Part shown: in pieces, positions 56,906 through 64,000 of the stretch
How positions within the stretch are numbered: position 1 is the first letter of the stretch
Layout: the number at the start of each line of letters is the position of its first letter
Assembly (NCBI RefSeq): GCF_017854565.1
Contig: NZ_JAFMHJ010000017.1
Location: 1-64,000, forward strand
Source of the DNA: Yoonia sp.
Lineage (GTDB): Bacteria > Pseudomonadota > Alphaproteobacteria > Rhodobacterales > Rhodobacteraceae
Direction: 5' to 3'
DNA: 64,000 nucleotides
Program-made: the position numbers and the translations under genes
The notes under the pieces: model-generated
Databases searched by the model: none
What the model was told of the DNA's origin: nothing
Seen by the model: the letters and a program-made list of their open reading frames with translations, nothing else

Positions 56906-58942
56906 ATGTCCGCTGCTGCGCTTCTACGTGACGTTTTTGGCTTTGACGCCTTTCGCCCCGGCCAGCAAGAGATTGTAGAGGCGGTCGTGGATGGCCATAA
57001 TACGCTGGCGATCATGCCGACGGGGGGCGGTAAATCGCTTTGCTTCCAGCTTCCGGCGCTGGTGCGCGACGGGGTAACTGTGGTGATATCGCCGTTGATC
57101 GCCCTGATGCGCGATCAGGTCCGCGGGCTGCGCGAGGCGGGGGTCGAGGCGGGTGCGCTGACATCGGGCAATACGCCCGAGGAAACCGATGCGGTCTGGG
57201 CCGCGTTGGAGGCCGGCACGCTGAAGCTTTTGTATATGGCGCCGGAACGGTTGGCCGCAGGCGGAACAATGCAGATGCTGCGCCGGGCGGGTGTCGGCCT
57301 GATTGCCGTGGACGAGGCGCATTGCGTCAGCCAATGGGGCCATGATTTTCGCCCCGATTACCTGCGCATTGGCGAATTGCGGCAAATGCTGAACGTGCCG
57401 CTGGCCGCGTTTACGGCCACCGCAGATGCGGAAACCCGCGCCGAGATCGTGCAAAAGCTGTTTGACGGGCAGCCGCCAACAACCTTTTTGCACGGCTTTG
57501 ACCGGCCCAATATCCACCTTGCCTTTGCGGTCAAGGATGGTCCCCGCGCGCAGATCCTGAACTTTGCCGGCACCCGCAAGGGGCAGTCCGGCATTGTCTA
57601 TTGCGGGACCCGCGCCAAGACAGAAACGCTGTCCAAGGCGCTGTCGGACGCGGGCCATCTGTCGTGTCACTACCATGGTGGGATGCAGGCCGAGGACCGG
57701 CGCATTGTTGAGCGGCGTTTCCAGCAAGAGGATGGGTTGATCGTCTGCGCGACCGTGGCCTTTGGCATGGGCATCGACAAACCCGATATTCGCTGGGTTG
57801 CGCATGCGGATTTGCCCAAGAGCATTGAATCATATTATCAGGAAATTGGCCGTGCGGGCCGCGATGGCGCCCCGGCGGAAACGCTGACGCTGTTTGGGCC
57901 AGATGACATTCGCTATCGCCGGCAACAGATCGACGAAGGGCTGGCCCCGCCCGAACGCCGTGCGGCGGATCATGGGCGGCTGAATGCGCTGCTGGGCTTG
58001 GCCGAGGCGTTGCGCTGTCGCCGGCAGAACCTGCTTGATTATTTCGGTGAGGCGTCCGGGCCCTGTGGGAACTGTGACCTGTGCGACAAACCCGCCGAGA
58101 TCTTTGATGGCACGACTGCCGTGCGCATGGCGTTGTCCGCCGCGCTGCGGACCGAGGAGTGGTTTGGCGCGGGGCATTTGATTGATATTCTGCGCGGCGA
58201 CCTGACCGATAAGGTGAAACAGCGCGGCCACGACAGCCTGCCCACGTTTGGCGTCGGCAATGACTATGATAAACGCCAGTGGCAGGCGATTTTCCGGCAG
58301 ATGATGGGGCACGACCTGATGCGTCCTGACCCGGACCGGCATGGGGCGTTGCGTATGACCGACCACGCCCGCCCTATCCTGCGCGGTGAAGCAACGATTG
58401 AGCTGCGCCGCGATACCATTCGCGCGGCCAAGGGTACGGGGCCAAAGGTGCGGATGCTGGTCAGTGAAGAAGACGCGCCGCTGCTGTCGGCGCTCAAGGC
58501 CAAGCGCCGCTATCTGGCCGAACAGGCCAATGTGCCCGCCTATATCATTTTCAACGACCGCAGCCTGATTGAAATGGCCGAGCGCAAGCCGAATACGCTG
58601 GATCAGATGGCAGGCATTGGGGGCGTGGGCGCCAAGAAGCTGGAAAGCTATGGGCGTGCGTTTCTCGAGGTGATCGCGGGGGCGGTGGATGACGTGCATC
58701 CGATGCGCCGCAAGCTGGCGGGCCGGGACGAGGGCGTTATCTACGACCGGCTGCTAGAGGTACAGGCCGCGCTATCGCGTGGCCCGCACGGTGCCGACAA
58801 ACCGATGAGCTGTTCGGCGTCGATGCTGGCCAAAGTCGCGCAGATGCGATCCGCCGATGCCGATCAGCTGGCACGTGTGATGGGAGAGAAGTACGCAGAG
58901 CGGTTCGGTGATGCGTTTCTGGAGGTATTGGAGGCGGGATGA
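56906..58942 (+). CDS. recQ: ATP-dependent DNA helicase RecQ
   Basis: 678 aa from ATG 56906; the open frame runs upstream through the terminator but RecQ homology starts at MSAAALLRDVFGFDAFRPGQ. Walker A MPTGGGKS is at residues 37-44, the DEAH box VDEAHCVSQWGHDFRP is near 135, and motif VI reads QEIGRAGRDG. Zinc ligands are in CRRQNLLDYFGE and CGNCDLC. RQC and a C-terminal HRDC domain complete the protein. It unwinds recombination intermediates. Confidence 0.96.
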   Translation: MSAAALLRDVFGFDAFRPGQQEIVEAVVDGHNTLAIMPTGGGKSLCFQLPALVRDGVTVVISPLIALMRDQVRGLREAGVEAGALTSGNTPEETDAVWAALEAGTLKLLYMAPERLAAGGTMQMLRRAGVGLIAVDEAHCVSQWGHDFRPDYLRIGELRQMLNVPLAAFTATADAETRAEIVQKLFDGQPPTTFLHGFDRPNIHLAFAVKDGPRAQILNFAGTRKGQSGIVYCGTRAKTETLSKALSDAGHLSCHYHGGMQAEDRRIVERRFQQEDGLIVCATVAFGMGIDKPDIRWVAHADLPKSIESYYQEIGRAGRDGAPAETLTLFGPDDIRYRRQQIDEGLAPPERRAADHGRLNALLGLAEALRCRRQNLLDYFGEASGPCGNCDLCDKPAEIFDGTTAVRMALSAALRTEEWFGAGHLIDILRGDLTDKVKQRGHDSLPTFGVGNDYDKRQWQAIFRQMMGHDLMRPDPDRHGALRMTDHARPILRGEATIELRRDTIRAAKGTGPKVRMLVSEEDAPLLSALKAKRRYLAEQANVPAYIIFNDRSLIEMAERKPNTLDQMAGIGGVGAKKLESYGRAFLEVIAGAVDDVHPMRRKLAGRDEGVIYDRLLEVQAALSRGPHGADKPMSCSASMLAKVAQMRSADADQLARVMGEKYAERFGDAFLEVLEAG

Positions 58943-58968
58943 TGTCCGGTTTCAATCTGCGTCATCTT

Positions 58969-60003
58969 CTACTGGCGACGACTTTGAGCCGGTACATTCT
59001 CGGGTGTTATGACCTGAACGTTGGAAATAGCAGCTATCAAAGGGTCTGACGTCAGCTTGTGGTGATACAGGAAAGCGTGAAAGACATTTTCCAAATCAAT
59101 GCGCAGGTCATGGTGCAAGACAAAACTGAGGTGACCTGTGTCGATCAGGGCCCTGTTGTCATTGTCGAGATCGTGGGCCACGTAGATACCGGGCTGCAAC
59201 CTGTTCTGTTCAAGGATACGCAGGATAGTATGGTTCCCGCCGCCCATGGAATAGACCGCGCACACATGATCCAGATTTTCCAAGACCCGTTGCATAAGCT
59301 GGGTTTTTTCGAAGTGGGCCCCGCCTCCCCCGCTTGCATCGACCATGCGCAACCTTGGGCACAGCCGTTTCAGGGTCGTCGTGAATGCGGTTTCCCGCGC
59401 TTCTTCTCCCAGGAATTGGTCATTGCTTCTTGAGGTCAGGACAGTTCCAGAGACATTGCCGACGGTTTTTGCGATCAGATAGGCGGCTGTCCTGCCGGCG
59501 CTGTGGTTATCAAGTCCGACATAGGCGATGCGCCGGGGTGTTGTCAGGTCGGTGACAAGGGTGACGACGGGGATGCCCGATGCGGTCAATTTATCGACAG
59601 CTGCGCGCACCGCAGGGACATCGCGCAACTTGAGGCACACGCCTTGGCTTCCACGCTTGGCGATACGCGCGAGGGTTTGCACGACTTCCGCCTCGCTCAT
59701 GTTTTCGTGCATCACGAAACGCGGGCGGCAAACGGCAACCCCGATCCGCGGCACCACCCATTCGGCAGCCTGCCTGACCTCTGCGCTGAAACGCGCGGGT
59801 GCCTCTACCACGAAATCAAAGAACATGCGCCGCCCACGCGCAGCAAGCTGGGCCTCCTGTCCTGCAAGTTCAGAAACCGCAGCCGCGATCCTGGCCTTGG
59901 TTTGGGGGCTGACATGGGGACGATTGTTGATCGCACGGTCAACAGTTGCGGTGCTGAGACCCGATTGCCGGGCGATTTCTTTGAGTGGGAAACGATGTGT
60001 CAT
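58969..60003 (-). CDS. LacI family transcriptional regulator
   Basis: 344 aa from ATG 60003; the frame is open upstream but the LacI helix-turn-helix begins a few residues in: FPLKEIARQSGLSTATVDRAINN. A periplasmic-binding-protein-like sensor domain follows (PVVTLVTDL, YVGLDNHSAGRTAAYLI), of the type that often binds sugars or cyclitols. It is convergent with recQ and divergent from the dioxygenase gene, which it probably controls. A palindrome in the 79-bp gap is a candidate operator. Confidence 0.92.
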   Translation of the reverse strand: MTHRFPLKEIARQSGLSTATVDRAINNRPHVSPQTKARIAAAVSELAGQEAQLAARGRRMFFDFVVEAPARFSAEVRQAAEWVVPRIGVAVCRPRFVMHENMSEAEVVQTLARIAKRGSQGVCLKLRDVPAVRAAVDKLTASGIPVVTLVTDLTTPRRIAYVGLDNHSAGRTAAYLIAKTVGNVSGTVLTSRSNDQFLGEEARETAFTTTLKRLCPRLRMVDASGGGGAHFEKTQLMQRVLENLDHVCAVYSMGGGNHTILRILEQNRLQPGIYVAHDLDNDNRALIDTGHLSFVLHHDLRIDLENVFHAFLYHHKLTSDPLIAAISNVQVITPENVPAQSRRQ

Positions 60004-60027
60004 TGATGTGTTTTTGATGTATTTTGG

Positions 60028-60038
60028 TGATCCGATCA
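60028..60038. promoter_or_regulatory. Candidate operator TGATC-C-GATCA
   Basis: An 11-bp perfect palindrome in the gap between the divergent LacI-family and PhyH-type genes. LacI-family sites are usually longer palindromes with a central CG, so this is only a candidate. Confidence 0.35.
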
Positions 60039-60082
60039 AGCCAGAATTGCAGCAGGGTATGGGCAACAACAGGAGATCGGCC

Positions 60083-61267
60083 ATGAAAGACCACATCGAA
60101 ACCAAAGTCGGATATTTTCACCCCGACGCCTGCGACCTGAGCGCATTTGCAAAGTTGATTGCGCAAACGGTCGATCCTGCCACGGTCCCGCACGCCAGTG
60201 ACATTCAAAAGAACACACCGATTTACGACATGTCGCTGCTGCGGGCGTCGCTGGACGACACAACGATGCGGCGTGAAATCATGGCCGAATGGGCAGGTGT
60301 GCTGATGAACGGTGCAGGTGTTCTGGTCCTGCGTGGGGCCTATGCGGACACCCGCGTACTGGACGAGGCGACATCGGTTTACGAGACCATCATCGCCACC
60401 GAGAAGAAACTGGCAAGCGGCGGCGGCGGTGACCATTTCGCGGCGTCAGGTTCCAACGACCGGATTTGGAATTCACTGCAAAAACTTTGCGAGGCAGCGC
60501 CAGATGTGTTCCTGCGATATTTCGCGAATACGTCCATCGCAGCAGCGTGCGAAGCATGGTTGGGGCCCAACTATCAAATGACGGCGCAGATCAATCTGGT
60601 TCATCCGGGCGGTGCGGCGCAACAAGCGCACAGGGATTACCATCTTGGTTTTCAAACGGCAAAGGTCAGTGCCGACTATCCGGCACATGTACATGACCTG
60701 TCCCCGGCCCTGACGCTGCAGGGTGCCGTCGCACATTGCGATATGCCGATCGAGAGCGGGCCGACCAAGCTGCTGCCTTTCTCGCAGCAGTACCGTGCGG
60801 GGTATGCCGCGTGGCGACGTGACGATTTTCGCGCCCTGTTCGAAGAGCGTCATATCCAGCTGCCGCTGGCCAAAGGGGACGCTCTTTTCTTCAATCCGGG
60901 GCTGTTTCATGCTGCGGGCGCAAACACGAGCGGCGATATTCATCGCATGGCAAATTTGTTGCAGGTGTCTTCGGCAATCGGACGCGCGATGGAGACGGTA
61001 GATCGACAGAAGATGTGCAAGCTTTTGTACCCGCATGCCGTGCGATCCCATCAGAGCAGCACGTTGAGCGGGGCTGAGTTGACCGCGTCGATTGCGGCGA
61101 CGGCAGAGGGGTATTCCTTTCCAACCAATCTGGACCGTGACCCACCCAAAGCAGGTCTCGCGCCGGAAACCCAGCAAGCGTTCTTTGCGCGGGCAATTGC
61201 GGCGGGTATGACGGACCAAGCCTTCGTAGATCAGCTTGATCAGATGGCTGCAAATCAAAGAGCGTGA
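60083..61267 (+). CDS. Phytanoyl-CoA dioxygenase family protein (Fe(II)/2-oxoglutarate-dependent)
   Basis: 394 aa from ATG 60083 with AGGAGA 6 bp upstream. The double-stranded beta-helix core has the facial triad: His-x-Asp in AQQAHRDYHLGF and the distal His in NPGLFHAAGANTSGDIHRMANL, with the Arg for 2-oxoglutarate. PhyH-family enzymes hydroxylate varied small molecules. The divergent LacI-family regulator suggests a catabolic substrate such as a sugar-like compound; the substrate is unknown. Confidence 0.88.
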   Translation: MKDHIETKVGYFHPDACDLSAFAKLIAQTVDPATVPHASDIQKNTPIYDMSLLRASLDDTTMRREIMAEWAGVLMNGAGVLVLRGAYADTRVLDEATSVYETIIATEKKLASGGGGDHFAASGSNDRIWNSLQKLCEAAPDVFLRYFANTSIAAACEAWLGPNYQMTAQINLVHPGGAAQQAHRDYHLGFQTAKVSADYPAHVHDLSPALTLQGAVAHCDMPIESGPTKLLPFSQQYRAGYAAWRRDDFRALFEERHIQLPLAKGDALFFNPGLFHAAGANTSGDIHRMANLLQVSSAIGRAMETVDRQKMCKLLYPHAVRSHQSSTLSGAELTASIAATAEGYSFPTNLDRDPPKAGLAPETQQAFFARAIAAGMTDQAFVDQLDQMAANQRA

Positions 61268-61479
61268 GTAGCAGTTCATCGGCGCAATCAGCGTGATTGC
61301 CCAGGGCGTCGAAAGTCGCAAAGCGGGCATTGGCCGCTGCGGGGTCCTGCGTGGCAATGGGCGTCAGGCGGTTGTGCGGGCCTGACCGGGTGCGACCGTC
61401 GAGGCCCAAGTTTTTGCGCACGCTTGACCCCCCGCCCACATGCCACTAGCAAGCGGCAATTCTGACAAGGGGCAAGGCA
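61268..61479. other. 212-bp intergenic region between the dioxygenase gene and truB
   Basis: It holds a minus-strand open frame (start about 61421-61439) that continues antisense into the dioxygenase gene. Its first 50 codons have fair codon usage, but no family is recognised and there is no clear ribosome-binding site. I do not call a gene here. Confidence 0.4.
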
Positions 61480-62397
61480 ATGGCACGCACACGCAAAGGG
61501 CGCGATATTTCGGGGTGGCTGGTGGTGGACAAACCCGCCGGGTTGACGTCGACCGCTGTTGTCAACAAGGTCAAATGGGCGCTGGATGCCAAAAAAGCCG
61601 GCCATGCGGGGACATTGGACCCGGAGGCGACGGGTGTTCTGGCCATCGCGCTGGGCGAAGCGACCAAGACCGTTCCGTATATCACTGATGCGCTGAAGGC
61701 CTATGTCTTTACCATGCGTCTGGGTCAGGCGACCAATACCGACGATGCCGAGGGCGAGGTGATTGCGCAAAGCGATCTGCGCCCCGATGACGCGGAGATC
61801 AAGGACGCGCTGGGTGCCTTTATCGGGGACATCATGCAGGTCCCGCCGCAATTTTCCGCCGTAAAGGTGGACGGTCAGCGCGCCTATAAAAAGGCCCGCG
61901 ACGGCGAAGAAATGGAGCTTGCCGCGCGCCCTCTTTGGGTTGACGAACTGGTTTTGGTCGACCGGCCCGATGCGGATCATGTGGTGCTGGAAATGACCTG
62001 TGGCAAAGGTGGTTATGTCCGGTCGATCGCCCGTGATCTGGGTGCCGTATTGGGCTGTTTCGGGCATGTCGTATCGTTGCGCCGGATTTGGTCTGGCCCG
62101 TTTCAGGCCGAGGATGGCGTGACACTGGAGCAAGTCGTAGCACTGGCCAGGACACCGGAATTGGATGCGTATATCCAGCCGCTTGAAGTGGGGCTTGCCG
62201 ATCTGCCGCAGGTGCGTTGTCTTGCGGAAAGCGTCGCCCGGCTGCGCAACGGCAATCCCGCGTCGGTGATTGCGTCAGATGTCGAGTATGGCGAAGAGGT
62301 TTGGGCGTCTTACGATGGCAAGGCAATTGCCGTCGGAAGTTATCGCGGCGGTGAATTGCACCCGACGCGGGTGTTTGTCGCCGCGAAGGTGGATTGA
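61480..62397 (+). CDS. truB: tRNA pseudouridine(55) synthase
   Basis: 305 aa. [13 protein letters not shown] opens the catalytic domain. The nucleophile Asp47 is in [13 protein letters not shown], and [21 protein letters not shown] and [12 protein letters not shown] are family motifs. A short PUA-like C-terminus follows. It makes Psi55 in the T-arm of tRNAs. Its stop codon lies inside the palindrome at 62386-62407. Confidence 0.96.
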   Translation: MARTRKGRDISGWLVVDKPAGLTSTAVVNKVKWALDAKKAGHAGTLDPEATGVLAIALGEATKTVPYITDALKAYVFTMRLGQATNTDDAEGEVIAQSDLRPDDAEIKDALGAFIGDIMQVPPQFSAVKVDGQRAYKKARDGEEMELAARPLWVDELVLVDRPDADHVVLEMTCGKGGYVRSIARDLGAVLGCFGHVVSLRRIWSGPFQAEDGVTLEQVVALARTPELDAYIQPLEVGLADLPQVRCLAESVARLRNGNPASVIASDVEYGEEVWASYDGKAIAVGSYRGGELHPTRVFVAAKVD

Positions 62398-62407
62398 AAT
62401 CCACCTT
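62386..62407. repeat. Palindrome AAGGTGGATT-GA-AATCCACCTT across the truB stop codon
   Basis: Perfect 10-bp arms (62386-62395, 62398-62407). The truB TGA is at 62395-62397. It shares the GGTGGATT/AATCCACC arms with the element at 53663-53680. Confidence 0.65.
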
Positions 62408-62429
62408 ACGTTCTGGCTACCGTCACACG

Positions 62430-62942
62430 ATGATCACGCGGACACATATCAAGGACGATGCGCCTTCGACGGCGGTTTATTCAGATTGCGAACGCTACCG
62501 CTATGCGTTGACACGGACTTGGGACACGGCTGGCACGCGTGTGTTATTCGTGATGCTGAACCCATCCAAGGCCACAGAAGTGCAGAACGACCCGACGGTT
62601 GAGCGTTGCGAGCGGCGCGCACGTGCGTTGGGATTTGGGGCATTTCAGGTCACCAATATTTTTGCATGGCGCGACACCGATCCGCAGATGATGCGCAAGG
62701 CTGTCGATCCGATCGGACCGGATAACGACGAGATGATCCGCGATGGCGCCGCATGGGCGGACCAGATCATTGCCGCATGGGGCACCCATGGCGCGCATCT
62801 TGATCGGGGTGTCACCATGGCCCGGCTTCTGGGTGGCATCGGTAAACCCCTGTTGACGCTTGGCCTGACCAAAGACGGCCACCCCACGCACCCGCTTTAC
62901 ATCAGTTATGCCCGGAAACCGACCCTTTGGAGCATGCCATGA
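62430..62942 (+). CDS. DUF1643 domain-containing protein
   Basis: 170 aa from ATG 62430 (MITRTHIKDD). The family motifs are VLFVMLNPSKATEVQNDPTVERC, FGAFQVTNIFAWRDTDP and the C-terminal GHPTHPLYISY. The fold is distantly uracil-DNA-glycosylase-like in published family notes as I recall, but the activity is unknown. Its stop overlaps the next gene start (ATGA). Confidence 0.9.
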   Translation: MITRTHIKDDAPSTAVYSDCERYRYALTRTWDTAGTRVLFVMLNPSKATEVQNDPTVERCERRARALGFGAFQVTNIFAWRDTDPQMMRKAVDPIGPDNDEMIRDGAAWADQIIAAWGTHGAHLDRGVTMARLLGGIGKPLLTLGLTKDGHPTHPLYISYARKPTLWSMP

Positions 62943-63791
62943 TCCCCCGCTTTACCCAATCATACGTGCAATGCGGCGACGTGCGCCTTTCGGTGCATCG
63001 CACGGGTCAGGGGACACCGTTGATCCTGCTGCACGGTACCCGCAAAACCATCATTGCTGGGAACAGGTTGCCCCGATCTGCGCGGCTATGGCGACAGCGA
63101 CGCACCTGCCGATAACGCAGATCACACCACCTATTCCAAACGCCAGATGGCGGCCGATATCGTGGCGCTGATGGATGCACTTGGCATCGCGCAAGCCCAT
63201 GTTCTGGGCCATGATCGCGGCGGGCGGGTGGCCTATCGGGCGGCGCTTTACCACCCTGATCGTGTGGTAAAGCGTGGGATTATCGAGATCGTACCAACCG
63301 GCGATTTCTGGGCCGTTTGGGACGCCAACCTAGCCATGAAGGCGTATCACTGGACCTTTTTAGCCCAACCGGCCCCCTTGCCGGAACGGATGATCGGGGC
63401 GGACCCGGCCGGGTATATTGATTGGACGTTGACCGCATGGACTCTGGGCAAATCGCTGAGCGTCTTTTCAGATGCCGCGCTTGCCAGTTACCGGGCGCAG
63501 GCGGCTGATCCGGCGCATCTGCATGCCATGTGCGCCGATTACCGCGCCGGGGCCACGTTTGACAAAGCACTAGATGAAGCCGACCGTGCGGCGCGGCGCA
63601 CGATCAGCGCACCGTTGCATTTCCTATGGGCCAAAAGCGGTTTTCCGGCACAAACCGGTGATCCTGCCGCGATGTGGCAACCACGGGCAGATCATATGAC
63701 CGATAGCGCCTGCGCATCGGGTCACTTTACCATGGAAGAAAACCCACAGTCAGTCTGCGACACCTTCGTGCCGTTCTTTCGAGAGCGTTAA
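62939..63791 (+). pseudogene. Broken alpha/beta hydrolase, haloacetate-dehalogenase-like
   Basis: Three frames must be joined. Frame A (62939-63037) reads MIPRFTQSYV to LILLHG. One base is missing at about 63037, after which frame B reads YPQNHHCWEQVAPICA (63037-63084). Frame C then continues from CPDLRGYGDSDAP (63069) to the end at 63791. Frame C contains the Asp nucleophile elbow LGHDRGGRVAYR, a FW..W..HW pattern like the halide pocket, and the catalytic His in ASGHFTMEENP. The gene was thus a fluoro/haloacetate-dehalogenase-type hydrolase. The intact 3' part alone (63054-63791) lacks the oxyanion HG motif. Confidence 0.8.
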
Positions 63792-63887
63792 CCATTGGGT
63801 CACTTTGCGGCCCGGATGCGACGCCTTTTGTGTTAGTCAGATACCTTGGAAGGTCGGGGGCGGCTTTTGTTGCGGCGGGTGTCTGTC

Positions 63888-64000
63888 ATGTTGGCGATTC
63901 TAGGACTTATGGGCATCGCGTTATCCGCGATCGTGTTGACCGGCACCGAATTCGGGGAAACCCAGGACAGTGAGGCAGACGCCCTGAGAGATGAGCCGGA
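63888..64000 (+). CDS. Start of a gene running off the window, short hydrophobic N-terminus (possibly an RTX-type secreted protein)
   Basis: ATG 63888, or the in-frame TTG 63870 behind GGAAGG, opens a frame that stays open to the edge. It begins with a hydrophobic stretch (LAILGLMGIALSAIVLTG) followed by an acidic segment (ETQDSEADALRDEP). Rhodobacterial RTX calcium-binding proteins often begin this way, but no repeat is visible in the part seen. Identification is weak. Confidence 0.4.
   Translation, partial: MLAILGLMGIALSAIVLTGTEFGETQDSEADALRDEP

Noticed and set aside
60891-61439. Minus-strand open frame beginning between the dioxygenase gene and truB
   Set aside because: Mostly antisense to the dioxygenase gene; the free 150 bp have fair codon use but no known domain, so a gene is not claimed.

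Overview
The window looks like a chromosomal segment of a marine alphaproteobacterium of the Rhodobacterales (Roseobacter group). The basis is gene content and order: a five-gene F1 ATP synthase operon atpHAGDC without the F0 genes, a RpoE-ChrR singlet-oxygen sigma/anti-sigma pair next to a five-gene operon of the same families as in Rhodobacter sphaeroides, the run rsmB - heparinase II/III - purH - lspA - DUF3035 - M16 - M16, and a family II (manganese) pyrophosphatase next to a TIGR01459 HAD hydrolase, MaoC and ribF. Coding density is high and third codon positions are GC-rich. No rRNA, tRNA, CRISPR array, integrase or transposase was recognised.

Layout. 1-5 kb: the C-terminal part of a FAD oxidoreductase / acetoacetate-decarboxylase-like gene whose reading frame is broken near the window edge, then a class III cyclase-ATPase gene that overlaps a Crp/Fnr regulator gene by 4 bp. 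5-9.6 kb: GH25 muramidase, an unknown membrane protein, a TraB/GumN protein, a DUF2161 nuclease-like protein and Mn-pyrophosphatase. 9.6-16 kb: housekeeping genes (HAD, MaoC, ribF, YcgN-like, threonine aldolase, alpha/beta hydrolase, HCCA isomerase, prs). 16-21.5 kb: H-type lectin gene and the atp operon, both on the minus strand. 21.8-35 kb: a cell-surface region with DUF2793, gmd, fcl, manC, a serralysin-like RTX protease, galE, a small periplasmic module, phosphomannomutase, an RTX propeller protein and a Wza-type export lipoprotein. Together these can make and activate GDP-mannose, GDP-L-fucose and UDP-galactose and export a polymer, but no glycosyltransferase, Wzx/Wzy or type I secretion gene is visible.

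35-47 kb: a 58-codon SDHAF4-like gene, rsmB, heparinase II/III, purH, lspA, a lipoprotein, a catalytic/non-catalytic M16 peptidase pair, mutL (with its endonuclease motif) and rmuC. 47-53.3 kb: chrR and rpoE on the minus strand, and on the plus strand a tightly packed operon (FAD desaturase-like, DUF1365, MFS, DUF3833, SDR). The gap between them holds two outward-facing RpoE-type promoters. 53-64 kb: DUF3775, a saccharopine dehydrogenase/GST/phosphatase operon, a palindrome-rich 445 bp gap, a small secreted protein, recQ, a divergent LacI regulator / PhyH-type dioxygenase pair, truB, DUF1643, a broken haloacetate-dehalogenase-like gene and the start of an unidentified gene at the right edge.

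Points of most interest are the RpoE divergon, the cyclase-Crp module with altered catalytic residues, a three-frame dehalogenase pseudogene whose deletion can be traced to a short direct repeat, an array of 11-bp-spaced GTAC motifs upstream of the polysaccharide exporter, and a palindrome found at the stop codons of two unrelated genes. Nothing in the window is clearly a wholly new multi-gene system.
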